A DNA stretch of 64,000 bases from Aerophototrophica crusticola (GCA_001939945.1 MOEB01000002.1:186001-250000); one strand, 5' to 3'; positions 49,605 to 60,215 are shown, counted from the stretch's first letter. The notes: generated by a model from the sequence alone, not told the origin. Program-made: numbers and translations.

Positions 49605-49795
49605 GATTTCGCCCCGCCCTTGGAAGCCTGCTCTGGCGGCACTATGCCTTACTCCCTTTTATGGGGAAAGGGCCGGTGCGGTATGCGCGTCTGTTGGGGA
49701 CAACCTGCGCCACCCGGGACTGCGGGCGTGATTCCAGGTGGCGGCCTGCGGTAAGCTCAGTCGCCCAAGCCTCGCCCGTCATTCCGGACTTGCCC

Positions 49796-52700
49796 GTGCC
49801 CGATCCCGGCTTCATCCACCTGCGTGTCCACTCCGCCTACTCCCTGTCGGAAGGGGCCATCAAGACCAAGGAGCTGGTGAAGCTGTGCAAGAAGCACGGC
49901 TTCCCTGCGGTGGCGGTTACCGACACGGGCAACCTGTTCGGTTGCCTGGAATTCGCCATGGCCGCGGCGGATGAGGGAATACAGCCCATCATCGGCTGCC
50001 AGATGTGGGTCACGCCCTATGGCCCGGTGAAGAAGGTGCAGGGCCGGATGGCTGGCCCTGGTGCCGACCAGCTAATCCTGATCGTGCAGACGGAGCAGGG
50101 CTACCGCAACCTGATGTCCCTGGTCTCCAAAGCGTACCTGGAGACGGAGCCCGGCCTGCTGCCCCAGGTCAGCGTGGAGCAGCTCGAGGGCTGCACCGAT
50201 GGCCTGATCTGCCTGACCGGCGGCCCTGGTGGCGGGGTGGGGCGGCTGTTGCTGGACGGGCAGAAACCGCATGCTGAGGAGCTGCTGCTGAAGCTCGCCG
50301 GACTGTTCCCCGGCCGGCTGTACGTGGAGCTGATGCGCCATGTGGAGGGCCCCATCGCCACGGCGGAGGACCGGATCGAGCCTGAGCTGATCGACCTTGC
50401 CTATCGGCACGAACTGCCCCTCGTCGCCACCAACGATGCCTATTTCGCCACCCCCGACATGTTCGAGGCGCACGACGTGCTGCTCTGCATCGCGGAAGGC
50501 GCTTATGTGGTGCAGGAGGAGCGGCGGCGGGTGACCCCGCACCATTGCTTCAAATCCGCGGCGGAGATGAAGGAGCTGTTCGCCGACCTTCCGGAGGCGG
50601 TGGAGAACACTGTCGCCATCGCCCGGCGTTGCGCCTACATGCCGAAGAAGATCAACCCGATCCTGCCCGCCTTCGTCCAGGGCGTGGCCAAGCAGGACCA
50701 GGAGTCGGCGGAGGCCCAAGAACTGCGCAAACAGGCGCACGACGGGTTGACCTACCGCCTGAACAGATACGTCTTCACCCCTGAAATGACAGCGGAAAAA
50801 AGGGCTGAGACGGAGGCGGAATACCGCAAGCGTCTGGACTTCGAGCTGGACACCATCGTCAAGATGAAGTTCCCCGGCTACTTCCTGATCGTGTCGGACT
50901 TCATCAAGTGGGCGAAGGACCATGGCATCCCCGTGGGGCCGGGCCGCGGCTCCGGCGCCGGCAGCCTGGTGGCTTGGTCGCTGCTGATCACCGACCTGGA
51001 CCCGATCCTTTACGGCCTGCTGTTCGAGCGGTTCCTGAACCCCGAGCGCGTGTCGATGCCCGACTTCGACATCGACTTCTGCCAGGACCGGCGCGAGGAG
51101 GTGATCAAGTACGTCCAGCAGCGCTACGGCTATGACCGGGTGGCGCAGATCATCACTTTCGGGAAGCTCCAGGCCCGCGCCGTGGTGCGCGACGTGGGGC
51201 GCACCCTGCAGATGCCCTATGGCCAAGTGGACCGCATCTGCAAGCTGATCCCCAACAACCCCGCCAACCCCGTCACCCTGCAACAGGCTATCGACGGGGA
51301 ACCGCTGTTGCAGGAGATGCGCCGGTCGGATGAGACCATCGGCCGCCTGCTGGACATCGCCTTGAAGCTGGAAGGCCTGTACCGCCACGCCTCTACCCAC
51401 GCGGCAGGCGTGGTGATCGGCGACCGGCCGCTGCATGAGCTGGTCCCCATGTACCGCGACCCGCGGTCCGACATGCCGGTCACCCAGTTCAACATGAAGT
51501 ATGTGGAGCTGGCGGGCCTGGTGAAGTTCGACTTCCTGGGCCTGAAGACCCTGTCGGTCCTGAAGACCGCCGTGGACCATGTGCGGGAGCTGGGGCCGGA
51601 ACTGGACCTGCTGGCCCTGCCGCTGAAAGACGACAAATCCTATTCCATCCTGGGGCGAGCCGAGAGCTCGGGCGTGTTCCAGCTGGAAAGCTCGGGCATG
51701 CGCGACGTGCTGCGCCGCATGAAGCCCAACCGCATCGAGGACATCATCGCCCTGGTGTCCCTCTACCGCCCCGGCCCCATGGACAACATCCCCAAGTACA
51801 TCAAGGTGAAGTTCGGGGAGGAGCAGCCGGATTACATGCACCCGGCCCTGGAGCCGATCCTGAAGGAGACCTTCGGGATCATGGTGTACCAGGAACAGGT
51901 CATGCAGATCGCCCAGGTGCTGGCGGGCTACAGCTTGGGCGGCGCCGACCTGCTGCGCCGCGCCATGGGCAAGAAGATCAAGGAGGAGATGGAGAAGGAG
52001 CGCGCCAAGTTCATCAAGGGCGCCAAAGAGGTCATGGGCGTGGACGAGGAACAGTCCGGCCTGATCTTCGACCAGGTGAACAAGTTCGCGGGCTACGGCT
52101 TCAACAAGTCCCACGCGGCGGCCTATGCCCTGGTCGCCTACCAGACCGCCTTCCTGAAGGCCAACTACCCCGTCGAGTTCATGGCCGCCACCATGACCTA
52201 CGATTTGGGCAACACCGACAAGCTGAACCTGTTCAAGGACGAGCTGGAACGCTTGCGGATCAAGCTGTTGCCGCCCGATATCAACAAGTCGGGTGAGGTG
52301 TTCGCGGTGGAGAGGCTGCCCGACGGCAGCCGGGCGGTGCGCTACGCGCTGGCGGCCATCAAGGGCGTGGGCCTGCCCGCCATGCAGTCCGTGGTGCGGG
52401 AGCGCAAGGCCAACGGCCCCTACATGGACATCTTCGACTTCGCCCGCCGGGTGGACCTGAACAGCCTGAACAAGCGGATGATGGAGAAGCTGGTCTGCGC
52501 CGGCGCCTTCGACGCGCTGGCGCCCAACCGGCAGCAGTTGCACACCGGGCTGGACATGGTGATGCGCTATGCCCAGGCGGAGGCGCAGCAGCGGGACAGC
52601 GGCATGGCCAGCCTGTTCGGCCCCACCGCCATGAAGACCCCGGACCTGCCCAAGGTGGCCGACTGGGACAAGCTGGAGAAGCTGCGCTATGAGGCGGACG

Positions 52701-53296
52701 CGATCGGCTTCTACCTCACCGCCCACCCGCTGGACACCTTCGGCCCGGCGCTGACCCGCATGGGCATCGTGCGCTATGCCGACCTTGCCCGGAAGGTCCG
52801 GGACGGCAAGTCCTCCCGGGTCAAGATGGCCGGCATCGTCATCGCCCGGCAGGAACGCACGGCCAAGAGCGGCAACCGCTTCGCCTTCGTCTCCTTATCC
52901 GACGCGTCCGGCGGATACGAGGTTACCCTGTTCTCGGAGACGCTGGCCACCTCACGGGAGATGCTGGAGGCCGGGAAGGCCGTCGTCCTGACCGTGGACG
53001 TGCAGCAGAACGGGGAGGAACTGCGCCTCACCGCCCAGCAGGTGGCCTTGCTGGAGGAGGAGGTGGCGAAGACCGCCCTGGGGCTGAAGGTGGTGCTGGG
53101 CGACACCCAGGCGGTGCCGGTGATCCAGACCACCCTGAAGCGCCTGCCGCCGGGCCGGGGCCGGGTCACCATCGTGGTGGAGACGGACGTGCTGCAAGAG
53201 ACGCACATCGCCCTGCCGCAGGCCTACCAGATCAGCGCCGCTGGGCGACAGGCCATCAAGTCCATCCCCGGGGTGCTGGAGGTCCAGGATCTTTGA
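49796..53296 (+). CDS. dnaE: DNA polymerase III subunit alpha
   Basis: Replicative polymerase catalytic subunit. It has 1166 residues from GTG at 49796 (MPDPGFIHLRVHSAYSLSEG); TTG at 49790 and an ATG at 49661 are alternatives without a clear ribosome binding site, and the sequence before the PHP domain is not conserved. The PHP domain begins at HLRVHSAYSLSEGAI. The catalytic aspartates lie in MPDFDIDFCQDRREEVI, matching E. coli D401/D403. The finger region has GRGSGAGSLVAWSL. An OB-fold and tau-binding tail follow (FAFVSLSDASGGYEVTLF). The beta-clamp motif region is present. Confidence 0.95.
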   Translation: MPDPGFIHLRVHSAYSLSEGAIKTKELVKLCKKHGFPAVAVTDTGNLFGCLEFAMAAADEGIQPIIGCQMWVTPYGPVKKVQGRMAGPGADQLILIVQTEQGYRNLMSLVSKAYLETEPGLLPQVSVEQLEGCTDGLICLTGGPGGGVGRLLLDGQKPHAEELLLKLAGLFPGRLYVELMRHVEGPIATAEDRIEPELIDLAYRHELPLVATNDAYFATPDMFEAHDVLLCIAEGAYVVQEERRRVTPHHCFKSAAEMKELFADLPEAVENTVAIARRCAYMPKKINPILPAFVQGVAKQDQESAEAQELRKQAHDGLTYRLNRYVFTPEMTAEKRAETEAEYRKRLDFELDTIVKMKFPGYFLIVSDFIKWAKDHGIPVGPGRGSGAGSLVAWSLLITDLDPILYGLLFERFLNPERVSMPDFDIDFCQDRREEVIKYVQQRYGYDRVAQIITFGKLQARAVVRDVGRTLQMPYGQVDRICKLIPNNPANPVTLQQAIDGEPLLQEMRRSDETIGRLLDIALKLEGLYRHASTHAAGVVIGDRPLHELVPMYRDPRSDMPVTQFNMKYVELAGLVKFDFLGLKTLSVLKTAVDHVRELGPELDLLALPLKDDKSYSILGRAESSGVFQLESSGMRDVLRRMKPNRIEDIIALVSLYRPGPMDNIPKYIKVKFGEEQPDYMHPALEPILKETFGIMVYQEQVMQIAQVLAGYSLGGADLLRRAMGKKIKEEMEKERAKFIKGAKEVMGVDEEQSGLIFDQVNKFAGYGFNKSHAAAYALVAYQTAFLKANYPVEFMAATMTYDLGNTDKLNLFKDELERLRIKLLPPDINKSGEVFAVERLPDGSRAVRYALAAIKGVGLPAMQSVVRERKANGPYMDIFDFARRVDLNSLNKRMMEKLVCAGAFDALAPNRQQLHTGLDMVMRYAQAEAQQRDSGMASLFGPTAMKTPDLPKVADWDKLEKLRYEADAIGFYLTAHPLDTFGPALTRMGIVRYADLARKVRDGKSSRVKMAGIVIARQERTAKSGNRFAFVSLSDASGGYEVTLFSETLATSREMLEAGKAVVLTVDVQQNGEELRLTAQQVALLEEEVAKTALGLKVVLGDTQAVPVIQTTLKRLPPGRGRVTIVVETDVLQETHIALPQAYQISAAGRQAIKSIPGVLEVQDL

Positions 53297-53301
53297 CAAG
53301 G

Positions 53302-53328
53302 GCGTGTTTGCGCTCGCCGGAAACACGC
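53302..53328 (+). other. Hairpin after dnaE
   Basis: Perfect 8-bp inverted repeat, GCGTGTTT/AAACACGC, with an 11-base loop, five bases past the dnaE stop and with no T-run. Possible weak terminator. Confidence 0.45.
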
Positions 53329-53419
53329 TCCGCCGGTGACTGCCGCGGCGCCTGCCCATGCGGGCGTGAGCCAAACCGCGCATGCGGCGCCCGCGTTTGA
53401 GGAAGCGAATGACCGTACG

Positions 53420-54049
53420 TCAGCCCGGGCCGTGGCCGCTGAGGATCTCCACGGCCCGGGCAATGGCCGTGCCGTCGGCGAGGCGGAGCAGGGTCGCCCG
53501 GCCATAGAGTTCCTCACCCGGGCTCACGTCCAGGATGTCGGCCAGAACGCGGTTGGCGGTGACGGCCAGGAAGGCCTCCGGCCGGCTGCGGAAGGGCAGG
53601 GTGGCCTCCGCCAGCACAGTGCCGAAGGGGCGCAGGCCGGCGCGCACCGCGTCGCGTACCGGCGAAGGCAGGCGCTCCAGTTCGATCTCGATCAGGCCCA
53701 GTTCCGCGGGCATGCCCGACTCCGCGGCCGACAGCACCACCGCCCGGCGCAGGGTGCCTCCCGACTCAGTGGAGTCCAGCACCGACAGGCGCATGGCCTC
53801 ACCCCAGAAGGACACCAGCGCCTGGGTCATGCCCCCGTCCTGCACGAGGATGCCGCGCGCCGCCTCGGGAAGGTCGGATACGGCAAGGAGGGCGACGCTG
53901 GGCGGCGCCATGCCGGCCTCCTGGGCGAAGCGGGCGAGCAGGTCCAGGTCTAGGCTGTCGGCGTCGGGCATGGGGGCTTGGCTGGGGTTGCGGCGGGCGG
54001 ACCATACGCGGGCGGGCGGGCCCTGCCAAGGCATGTAGGGCCGGGACAT
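53420..54049 (-). CDS. Chorismate-lyase-fold (UbiC-like) protein
   Basis: A 209-residue soluble protein. The core at about 100-205 reads ELGLIEIELERLPSPVRDAVRAGLRPFGTVLAEATLPFRSRPEAFLAV in outline, then YGRATLLRLADGTAIARAVEIL. This order (L-P-x-x-V-R, G-x-x-P-F-G-x-x-L, then Y/W-G-R-x-x-L-R-x-x-G) is that of chorismate pyruvate-lyase and related folds. A role in ubiquinone head-group synthesis is possible but unproven; the similarity is weak. The start is uncertain (ATG at 54049 or 53971), with no clear ribosome binding site. It converges on dnaE. Confidence 0.65.
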   Translation of the reverse strand: MSRPYMPWQGPPARVWSARRNPSQAPMPDADSLDLDLLARFAQEAGMAPPSVALLAVSDLPEAARGILVQDGGMTQALVSFWGEAMRLSVLDSTESGGTLRRAVVLSAAESGMPAELGLIEIELERLPSPVRDAVRAGLRPFGTVLAEATLPFRSRPEAFLAVTANRVLADILDVSPGEELYGRATLLRLADGTAIARAVEILSGHGPG

Positions 54050-54083
54050 GGCGGTGTCGCGCGCGGCGGGGGTATCTGGCCTG

Positions 54084-54112
54084 TTGCAATGGTGGCATCG
54101 GCGGAGTATCTA
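54084..54112 (+). promoter_or_regulatory. Sigma70 promoter of rpsB
   Basis: TTGCAA-N17-TATCTA, about 137 bases before rpsB. The -35 matches 4 of 6, the -10 matches 4 of 6, and spacing is ideal. The leader of about 130 bases is long enough for autogenous control by S2. Confidence 0.65.
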
Positions 54113-54248
54113 ACCGCCCGTCGTCAAACCCGCACGCGGGCTTGCGGTGCGACCGCTCATCCTGGTCGCCCCGTCTCCGGTGTCCCTCGGCCATGCCGGC
54201 CCTGGGGCGTCGCCCGCGGAGGTCCAACCGGAAAAGGACTGACTTTTC

Positions 54249-55040
54249 ATGGCTATGCCCACCTTTACCATGCGCCAGCTGCTCGAGGCCGGCGTGCACT
54301 TCGGTCACCACACCCGCCGCTGGAACCCGAAGATGGCTCCGTACATCTTCGGCGTGCGCAACGGCGTGCACATCATCGACCTGGAGCAGACGGTTCCGAT
54401 GATGTACCGCTCCATGCAGGCGGTGCGTGACGTCGTCGCTGGCGGCGGCCGCGTCCTGTTCGTCGGCACCAAGCGCGCCGCCCAGGAAAAGGTCGCCGAG
54501 GCCGCCAAGCGCAGCGGCCAGTACTACGTGAACCATCGTTGGCTGGGCGGCATGCTCACCAACTGGAAGACCATCAGCCAGTCCATCCGCCGCCTGAAGG
54601 AGATGGATGAGCAGCTCGCCGCCGGTGACCAGTCCGGCCGCACCAAGAAGGAGCTGCTCAACATGACCCGCGACCGCGACAAGCTGGAGCGGGCCCTGGG
54701 CGGTATCCGTGACATGGGCGGCCTGCCGGACCTGCTGTTCATCATCGACACCAACAAGGAGTCGCTGGCGATCCAGGAAGCCAACAAGCTGGGCATCCCC
54801 GTGGTGGCCATCGTCGACAGCAACAGCGACCCGGACGGCGTGACCTTCCCGGTCCCTGGCAACGACGACGCGCTGCGCGCCATCGACACCTACTGCGAGC
54901 TGATCGCCGGCGCCGTGCTGGATGGCCTGCAGGCCGAGATGTCCGCCGCGGGCATCGACGTGGGCGCCGCTGAGGAGGCTCCCGCCGAGGTGCTGCCGGA
55001 GGAGCAGGCCCCCGCCGAGGCCACCGAGGCCCAGGCCTGA
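54249..55040 (+). CDS. rpsB: 30S ribosomal protein S2
   Basis: Ribosomal protein of the 30S body-head junction. It has 263 residues. [38 protein letters not shown] and [25 protein letters not shown] are diagnostic (shown in outline). The alanine- and glutamate-rich tail (about 235-263) is typical of alphaproteobacteria. AAAAGGA precedes the start. First gene of rpsB-tsf-pyrH-frr. Confidence 0.97.
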   Translation: MAMPTFTMRQLLEAGVHFGHHTRRWNPKMAPYIFGVRNGVHIIDLEQTVPMMYRSMQAVRDVVAGGGRVLFVGTKRAAQEKVAEAAKRSGQYYVNHRWLGGMLTNWKTISQSIRRLKEMDEQLAAGDQSGRTKKELLNMTRDRDKLERALGGIRDMGGLPDLLFIIDTNKESLAIQEANKLGIPVVAIVDSNSDPDGVTFPVPGNDDALRAIDTYCELIAGAVLDGLQAEMSAAGIDVGAAEEAPAEVLPEEQAPAEATEAQA

Positions 55041-55052
55041 TTTTTCCCGTGG

Positions 55053-55091
55053 ACGGCCGGGCCGCCCCCGATCCGGGAGCGGGCCGGCCGT
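55053..55091 (+). terminator. Long hairpin between rpsB and tsf, attenuator-like
   Basis: The outer 8-bp perfect stem ACGGCCGG/CCGGCCGT continues inward with CCGC/GCGG. It lies 13 bases after rpsB. Only a poor T-run follows (TTCTGCTGTTT), so partial termination is likely. This is the classical place for lowering tsf transcription relative to rpsB. Confidence 0.5.
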
Positions 55092-55163
55092 TCTGCTGTT
55101 TGACCACTGCCCCGGCCCCGTATGTGTGGGGGCCGCGGCCGATCCTGGACGGAGAGGGCTGAC

Positions 55164-56087
55164 ATGGCCGAGATCACCGCCGCGCTCGTGAAGGAGCTGC
55201 GTGAGAAGACCGGCGCCGGCATGATGGACTGCAAGAAGGCGCTGGGCGAGAGCCAGGGCGACCTGGAAGGCGCCATCGACTGGCTGCGCAAGAAGGGCCT
55301 CGCCGCCGCCGCCAAGAAGGCCGGCCGCGTCGCCGCCGAGGGCCTGGTGGGCGTGACCACCAACGGGCTGACCGGCGCCGCCGTCGAGGTCAACTCCGAG
55401 ACCGACTTCGTCGCCCGCAACGAGGCCTTCCAGGGCTACGTGTCCAAGGTGACCGAGCTGGCGCTTAACAACACCTCCGAGCTGGAGGCGCTGAAGGCCG
55501 TCGCCTACCCGGGTACCGGCCGCAACGTCGGCGACGAGCTGACGCACCTGGTCGCCACCATCGGCGAGAACATGAACCTGCGCCGGGCCGCCCGCCTGAC
55601 GGTGACCGACGGCGTGGTCGCCAGCTACATGCACAACGCCCTGGTCCCGGGCCTTGGCAAAATCGGCGTGTTGGTCGCCCTGGAGTCCACCGGCGACAAG
55701 GCCAAGCTGGCCGAGCTGGGCCGCCAGATCGCCATGCACATCGCCGCCGCCCGCCCGGAGGCGCTGGACGTCGCCGACGTGGACCCGTCCAACCTGGACC
55801 GTGAACGCGCCGTGCTGACCGAGCAGGCCCGCGCCTCCGGCAAGCCCGACAGCATCATCGAGAAGATGGTCGAGGGCCGTATCCGCAAGTACTACGAGGA
55901 AGTGGTGCTGCTGGAGCAGGTCTATGTCGTGGACGGTGAGACCAAGATCCGCAAGGTCGTGGAGAACGCCGCCAAGAACGTGGGCGCGCCCGTGACGCTG
56001 ACCGGCTTCGCCCGCTTCGCCCTGGGCGAGGGCATCGAGAAGGAGACGTCGGACTTCGCGGCCGAGGTCGCCTCCATGGCCCGCTGA
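55164..56087 (+). CDS. tsf: Elongation factor Ts
   Basis: Nucleotide exchange factor for EF-Tu. It has 307 residues from ATG at 55164, with GGAGAGGG upstream. The N-terminal UBA-like domain contains [16 protein letters not shown] and the core begins [16 protein letters not shown] with the TDF motif that contacts EF-Tu. Full-length bacterial type. Confidence 0.97.
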   Translation: MAEITAALVKELREKTGAGMMDCKKALGESQGDLEGAIDWLRKKGLAAAAKKAGRVAAEGLVGVTTNGLTGAAVEVNSETDFVARNEAFQGYVSKVTELALNNTSELEALKAVAYPGTGRNVGDELTHLVATIGENMNLRRAARLTVTDGVVASYMHNALVPGLGKIGVLVALESTGDKAKLAELGRQIAMHIAAARPEALDVADVDPSNLDRERAVLTEQARASGKPDSIIEKMVEGRIRKYYEEVVLLEQVYVVDGETKIRKVVENAAKNVGAPVTLTGFARFALGEGIEKETSDFAAEVASMAR

Positions 56088-56154
56088 GGCCCTGGTCTCG
56101 ACACAAAGGCAAGTACAGTATCCAAGGACCCCCGTATCGAAAAGGACCTGGCCC

Positions 56155-56874
56155 ATGGCCGCACGCTACAAACGCGTCCTGCTGAAGTTGTCCGGCGAGG
56201 CGCTGATGGGCGACAGGGGCTACGGCCTCGACCCCAAGGTCGTCGACCGCATGGCGCTTGAGGTCAAGTCGGTCGTCGACATGGGGGTCCAGGTCTGCTG
56301 CGTGATCGGTGGCGGCAACATCTTCCGGGGTATTTCCGGGGCCGCCACCGGCATGGAGCGGGCAACCGCCGACTATATGGGCATGCTGGCCACCGTGATG
56401 AACGCGCTGGCCGTGCAGAACGCCCTGGAGAAGGCGGGCGTGCAGACCCGGGTGCAGTCGGCCATCCCTATGGCCAGCGTCTGTGAGCCCTATATCCGCC
56501 GCCGGGCCGCCCGGCACATGGAGAAGGGGCGGGTGGTGATCTTCGCCGCCGGCACCGGCAACCCCTTCTTCACCACCGATACCGCCGCCGCACTGCGGGC
56601 TTCCGAGATGGGCTGCGACGCCCTGCTCAAGGCCACGGGCGTGGACGGCGTCTACTCAGCCGACCCGAAGAAGGTAAAGGACGCGGTCCGCTATGACCGG
56701 CTGACCTACCTGCAGGTCCTGTCCCAGGATTTGCAGGTGATGGATGCGTCCGCGATCTCCCTTGCGCGGGAAAACAAGATTCCTATCCTTGTCTTCTCCA
56801 TCCACACCGACGGCGAGTTCGCCGAGGTGATGGCGGGACGTGGCAAGTTCACCATCATCACCGAAGAGGTCTAA
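56155..56874 (+). CDS. pyrH: UMP kinase
   Basis: Phosphorylates UMP to UDP; a hexameric amino-acid-kinase-fold enzyme unrelated to eukaryotic UMP/CMP kinases. It has 239 residues. [11 protein letters not shown] at the start, [10 protein letters not shown], the UMP-site [17 protein letters not shown] and [15 protein letters not shown] are present. It ends two bases before the frr start codon. Confidence 0.97.
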   Translation: MAARYKRVLLKLSGEALMGDRGYGLDPKVVDRMALEVKSVVDMGVQVCCVIGGGNIFRGISGAATGMERATADYMGMLATVMNALAVQNALEKAGVQTRVQSAIPMASVCEPYIRRRAARHMEKGRVVIFAAGTGNPFFTTDTAAALRASEMGCDALLKATGVDGVYSADPKKVKDAVRYDRLTYLQVLSQDLQVMDASAISLARENKIPILVFSIHTDGEFAEVMAGRGKFTIITEEV

Positions 56875-56875
56875 G

Positions 56876-57433
56876 GTGGCCGCCCCAGACATCAAGGACA
56901 TCGAGCGCCGGATGGACGGCGCGGTGGAGACCCTCCGCAAGGAGTTCGGCGGCTTGCGCACCGGCCGCGCCTCCGCCAGCCTGCTGGACCCGGTTCATGT
57001 GGACGCCTATGGCAGCTCCGTGCCCCTGAATCAGGTGGCCAACGTCAGCGTGCCCGAACCCCGCCTGATCACCGTGTCCGTTTGGGACCGGACCACGGTC
57101 AAGGCGGTGGAGAAGGCCATCCGTGAGGCTGGCCTGGGCCTGAACCCCCAGACCGAGGGCCAGACCATCCGCGTGCCCATCCCGGAGCTGAACCAGGAGC
57201 GCCGCAAGGAGCTTTCCAAGGTCGCCGCCAAGTATTCCGAGGAGGCCCGCGTCGCGGTCCGCAATGTCCGTCGTGACGGCATGGACCGTCTGAAGAAGAT
57301 GCAGAAGGACGGCGACTTGTCCGAGGACGAGTTGAAGGTGTGGTCGGACAAGGTGCAGGCCATGACCGACGCGCACATCAAGAAAATCGACGAGGCCCTG
57401 GCGGCCAAGGAAAAGGAGATCATGCAGGTCTGA
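56876..57433 (+). CDS. frr: Ribosome recycling factor
   Basis: Splits post-termination ribosomes with EF-G. It has 185 residues from a GTG at 56876, with AGAGG six bases upstream; only this start gives the family N terminus. The L-shaped protein shows [14 protein letters not shown], the hinge region, and the C-terminal coiled coil with [17 protein letters not shown]. Start one base after the pyrH stop implies translational coupling. Confidence 0.97.
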   Translation: MAAPDIKDIERRMDGAVETLRKEFGGLRTGRASASLLDPVHVDAYGSSVPLNQVANVSVPEPRLITVSVWDRTTVKAVEKAIREAGLGLNPQTEGQTIRVPIPELNQERRKELSKVAAKYSEEARVAVRNVRRDGMDRLKKMQKDGDLSEDELKVWSDKVQAMTDAHIKKIDEALAAKEKEIMQV

Positions 57434-57467
57434 CCCAGGCCTGCTGATCCCGAGGACAACGCCCCGA

Positions 57468-58205
57468 ATGCATTCCGCCTCCCAGCCTTTGCCGCAGAGC
57501 GCGCCGACTCACGTCGCCATCATCATGGACGGCAACGGCCGCTGGGCGAAGGCGCGCGGGCTGCCGCGGACGGCCGGCCACAAGAAGGGGGTCGAGTCGG
57601 TCCGGCGGGCGTTGGAGGCGGCGCAGGAGCTGGGTATCCGCTACCTGACGCTCTACAGTTTCTCCACGGAGAACTGGAGCCGGCCGGAGGACGAGGTCTC
57701 GGCCTTGATGCAGCTTCTCCGCTTCTACCTGCGGGGGGAGATCGCGACGCTGCACAAGAACAACGTCCGAATCCGCATGATCGGGGAGCGATACCGCCTG
57801 TCCCCGGACCTGCAGGCCATGATCAGCAACGCCGAGGAGCTGACCGCCTCCAATACCGGGCTGACCCTGGTGCTGGCGCTCAGCTACGGCGGCCGGCAGG
57901 AGATCATCGAGGCGGCTCGGCTGCTGGCGCAGGCGGCGCGGGACGGCAGGCTGAACCCCGAGGACATCGATGAGGCTGCCTTGTCCGGTGGCCTGTTCAC
58001 GGCCGGCATACCGGACCCGGACCTCGTCATCCGCACCAGCGGCGAAAAGCGCATCAGCAACTTCCTGCTTTGGCAAATGGCCTATGCGGAGCTGGTGTTC
58101 GTGGATACGCTGTGGCCGGACTTCACCAAGCGCGACCTGGAAGATGCCATCCAAGAATTCTACCGGCGGGACCGCCGGTTCGGGGCATCGGTCGGCACCC
58201 GCTGA
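57468..58205 (+). CDS. uppS: Isoprenyl transferase (undecaprenyl diphosphate synthase)
   Basis: Makes the C55 lipid carrier precursor for peptidoglycan and surface polysaccharides. It has 245 residues. The catalytic Asp21 lies in IIMDGNGRWAKARGLPRTAGH. LTLYSFSTENWSRP, LALSYGGRQEI and the C-terminal PDLVIRTSGEKRISNFLLWQ complete the cis-prenyltransferase motifs. It overlaps the start region of cdsA. Confidence 0.96.
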   Translation: MHSASQPLPQSAPTHVAIIMDGNGRWAKARGLPRTAGHKKGVESVRRALEAAQELGIRYLTLYSFSTENWSRPEDEVSALMQLLRFYLRGEIATLHKNNVRIRMIGERYRLSPDLQAMISNAEELTASNTGLTLVLALSYGGRQEIIEAARLLAQAARDGRLNPEDIDEAALSGGLFTAGIPDPDLVIRTSGEKRISNFLLWQMAYAELVFVDTLWPDFTKRDLEDAIQEFYRRDRRFGASVGTR

Positions 58206-59031
58206 TCCGGCTTCTGCGCCGTCGCGCGGCGGCGACCTGAAGACCCGCATCATCTCCGCCCTCCTGCTCGGCCCTCCGATCCTGGCTGCCGTCTGGGTCG
58301 GCGGCTGGCTGTTCCAGGCCGTAGTCCTGCTGGCCGCCGCCCTGTCCGTGCGGGAGTGGGTGCGGCTGGTGGAACCGGGGTCGAGGCAACTGCCCTTCGT
58401 CCTTTCCCTGTTCTGCGTCGTCGCCGTCGTGGCCGCGGGCATCGCCTGGGGCGGTATAACGGCTCTTTGGATGGCCGCTGGGGCAACCCTCGTGCTCTAT
58501 CTGGCCGTCACTGCCATAAAGGCCGAGCACTGCAAGAGCCTCGCCTTCGCCGTACCCTATATCGGCGTGGCCTGTGTCGCCCTGAACTGGGTGCGGACGG
58601 AGACGGCGGAGCATGGCCTTGCCCTGTTCCTGTTCCTGCTGCTGGCCATCTGGGCAACGGACATCGGCGCCTATGCCGCCGGCCGCTCCATCGGGGGGCC
58701 GAAGCTCGCCCCGCGGATCAGCCCGAAGAAGACCTGGGCCGGCCTGTTCGGCGGGATGGCGGCGGCGGCCCTGTTCGGCTATTTCGTTCCTTACTTCGAT
58801 GGGGCTGCGAAGCCCTGGGTGGGCGCGGTCATCGCCGCCATCCTCGCGGTAGCGGGGCAGGTGGGTGACCTGTTCGAGTCGTACGTGAAGCGTCGCAGCG
58901 ACGTGAAGGACAGTGGTTCCCTGATCCCGGGCCATGGCGGCCTGCTTGACCGCATCGACGGGCTGATCGTGGCCGCCCCCGTCTTTGCCCTGTTCCATGG
59001 GTTGGCCGGAGAGTGGTTGCAATGGTGGTGA
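58144..59031 (+). CDS. cdsA: Phosphatidate cytidylyltransferase
   Basis: Makes CDP-diacylglycerol for phospholipid synthesis; inner membrane with about eight helices. The signature reads [22 protein letters not shown] then [18 protein letters not shown] and [14 protein letters not shown]. The only in-frame ATG before the first helix is at 58144, inside uppS (62-base overlap), giving 295 residues. The conserved part begins at [14 protein letters not shown], whose first codon is CTG at 58237, so a rare CTG start (264 residues) cannot be excluded. Confidence 0.92.
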   Translation: MPSKNSTGGTAGSGHRSAPADPASAPSRGGDLKTRIISALLLGPPILAAVWVGGWLFQAVVLLAAALSVREWVRLVEPGSRQLPFVLSLFCVVAVVAAGIAWGGITALWMAAGATLVLYLAVTAIKAEHCKSLAFAVPYIGVACVALNWVRTETAEHGLALFLFLLLAIWATDIGAYAAGRSIGGPKLAPRISPKKTWAGLFGGMAAAALFGYFVPYFDGAAKPWVGAVIAAILAVAGQVGDLFESYVKRRSDVKDSGSLIPGHGGLLDRIDGLIVAAPVFALFHGLAGEWLQWW

Positions 59032-60215
59032 GCCCCCCGGCCCCAGGCCGGCCGAGAAGCGTGACCGTGTTGGGCAGCACCGGCTCTGTCGGCTGCAACA
59101 CGGTGGAGCTCCTGGGCCTCTCGCCGGACCTGTTCACGGTGGAGGCGCTGGTCGCCAACCGGAACATCCCCAAGCTGGCGGAACAGGCCCGTGCCCTGAA
59201 GGCCAAGCTGGCCGTCACCGCCGACCCTGCCTGCTATCAGGACCTGAAGGATGCCTTGTCCGGCAGCGGGATTGAGGTCGCCGCCGGCGCGGAGGCGGTC
59301 GTGGAAGCTTCCACCAGGCCGGCAGACTGGGTCATGGCTGCCATCGTCGGTGCCGCCGGGCTGGAGCCCACCCTCGCCGCCGTGCGTCGCGGGGCCATCG
59401 TCGCCTTCGCCAACAAGGAATGCCTGGTCTGCGCCGGGTCCCTGATGATGGCCGAGGTCCGGAAGAGCGGTGCGACCCTTCTGCCGGTGGACAGTGAGCA
59501 TAGCGCCATCTTCCAGGTGTTCGAGACCTCTCGGCGCGACGCCATCAAGCGGCTGATCCTCACCGCCTCTGGCGGTCCCTTCCGGACTTGGCAGCGCGAC
59601 GCCATGGAGGGCGTGACCCCGGCCCAGGCCTGCAAGCACCCCAACTGGTCCATGGGCGCCAAGATCTCCGTCGACAGTGCCACCATGATGAACAAGGGGT
59701 TGGAACTGATCGAGGCCCACCATCTGTTCGCCATCCCGGAAGACCGGATCGACATCCTGGTCCACCCGCAATCGGTGGTGCACAGCCTTGTCGAGTATGT
59801 GGACGGCTCGGTCCTTGCCCAGTTGGGCACCCCCGACATGCGTACGCCCATCGCCGTGGCGCTCGGCTGGCCGGACCGGATCCCCACGCCCGGCGACCGG
59901 CTGGACCTGGTCAAGGCCGGCAACCTGACCTTCGAGCCGCCCGATCCAGAGCGTTTCCCAGCTCTGGCCCTGGCGCGGCAAGCCTTGCAAAGCGGGGGGG
60001 CGGCCCCTACAGTGCTCAACGCCGCGAATGAGGTGGCAGTGCAGGGTTTCCTGGACGGCCGTATCGGCTTCCTGGACATCGAGCGGGTGGTGGAGGGGAC
60101 CTTGTCCTCCCTGCCGGGCCGCGGGCTCGGGACCCTGGACGACGTGCGGGATGCGGATGGGGACGCACGCCGCCACGCCGATGCCCTAATCACGCGTCTA
60201 AGGTCACGCCCCTGA
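59022..60215 (+). CDS. dxr: 1-deoxy-D-xylulose 5-phosphate reductoisomerase
   Basis: Second enzyme of the MEP isoprenoid pathway: converts DXP to MEP with NADPH. It has 397 residues from ATG at 59022. The NADPH motif [23 protein letters not shown], the metal-site string [12 protein letters not shown] and the flexible loop [21 protein letters not shown] are present. The start lies 10 bases inside the end of cdsA. Confidence 0.96.
   Translation: MVVSPPAPGRPRSVTVLGSTGSVGCNTVELLGLSPDLFTVEALVANRNIPKLAEQARALKAKLAVTADPACYQDLKDALSGSGIEVAAGAEAVVEASTRPADWVMAAIVGAAGLEPTLAAVRRGAIVAFANKECLVCAGSLMMAEVRKSGATLLPVDSEHSAIFQVFETSRRDAIKRLILTASGGPFRTWQRDAMEGVTPAQACKHPNWSMGAKISVDSATMMNKGLELIEAHHLFAIPEDRIDILVHPQSVVHSLVEYVDGSVLAQLGTPDMRTPIAVALGWPDRIPTPGDRLDLVKAGNLTFEPPDPERFPALALARQALQSGGAAPTVLNAANEVAVQGFLDGRIGFLDIERVVEGTLSSLPGRGLGTLDDVRDADGDARRHADALITRLRSRP

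Noticed and set aside
49661-49795. N-terminal extension of dnaE from ATG at 49661
   Set aside because: The extra 45 residues do not resemble DnaE proteins, which start just before the PHP motif, and no ribosome binding site favours the longer form.
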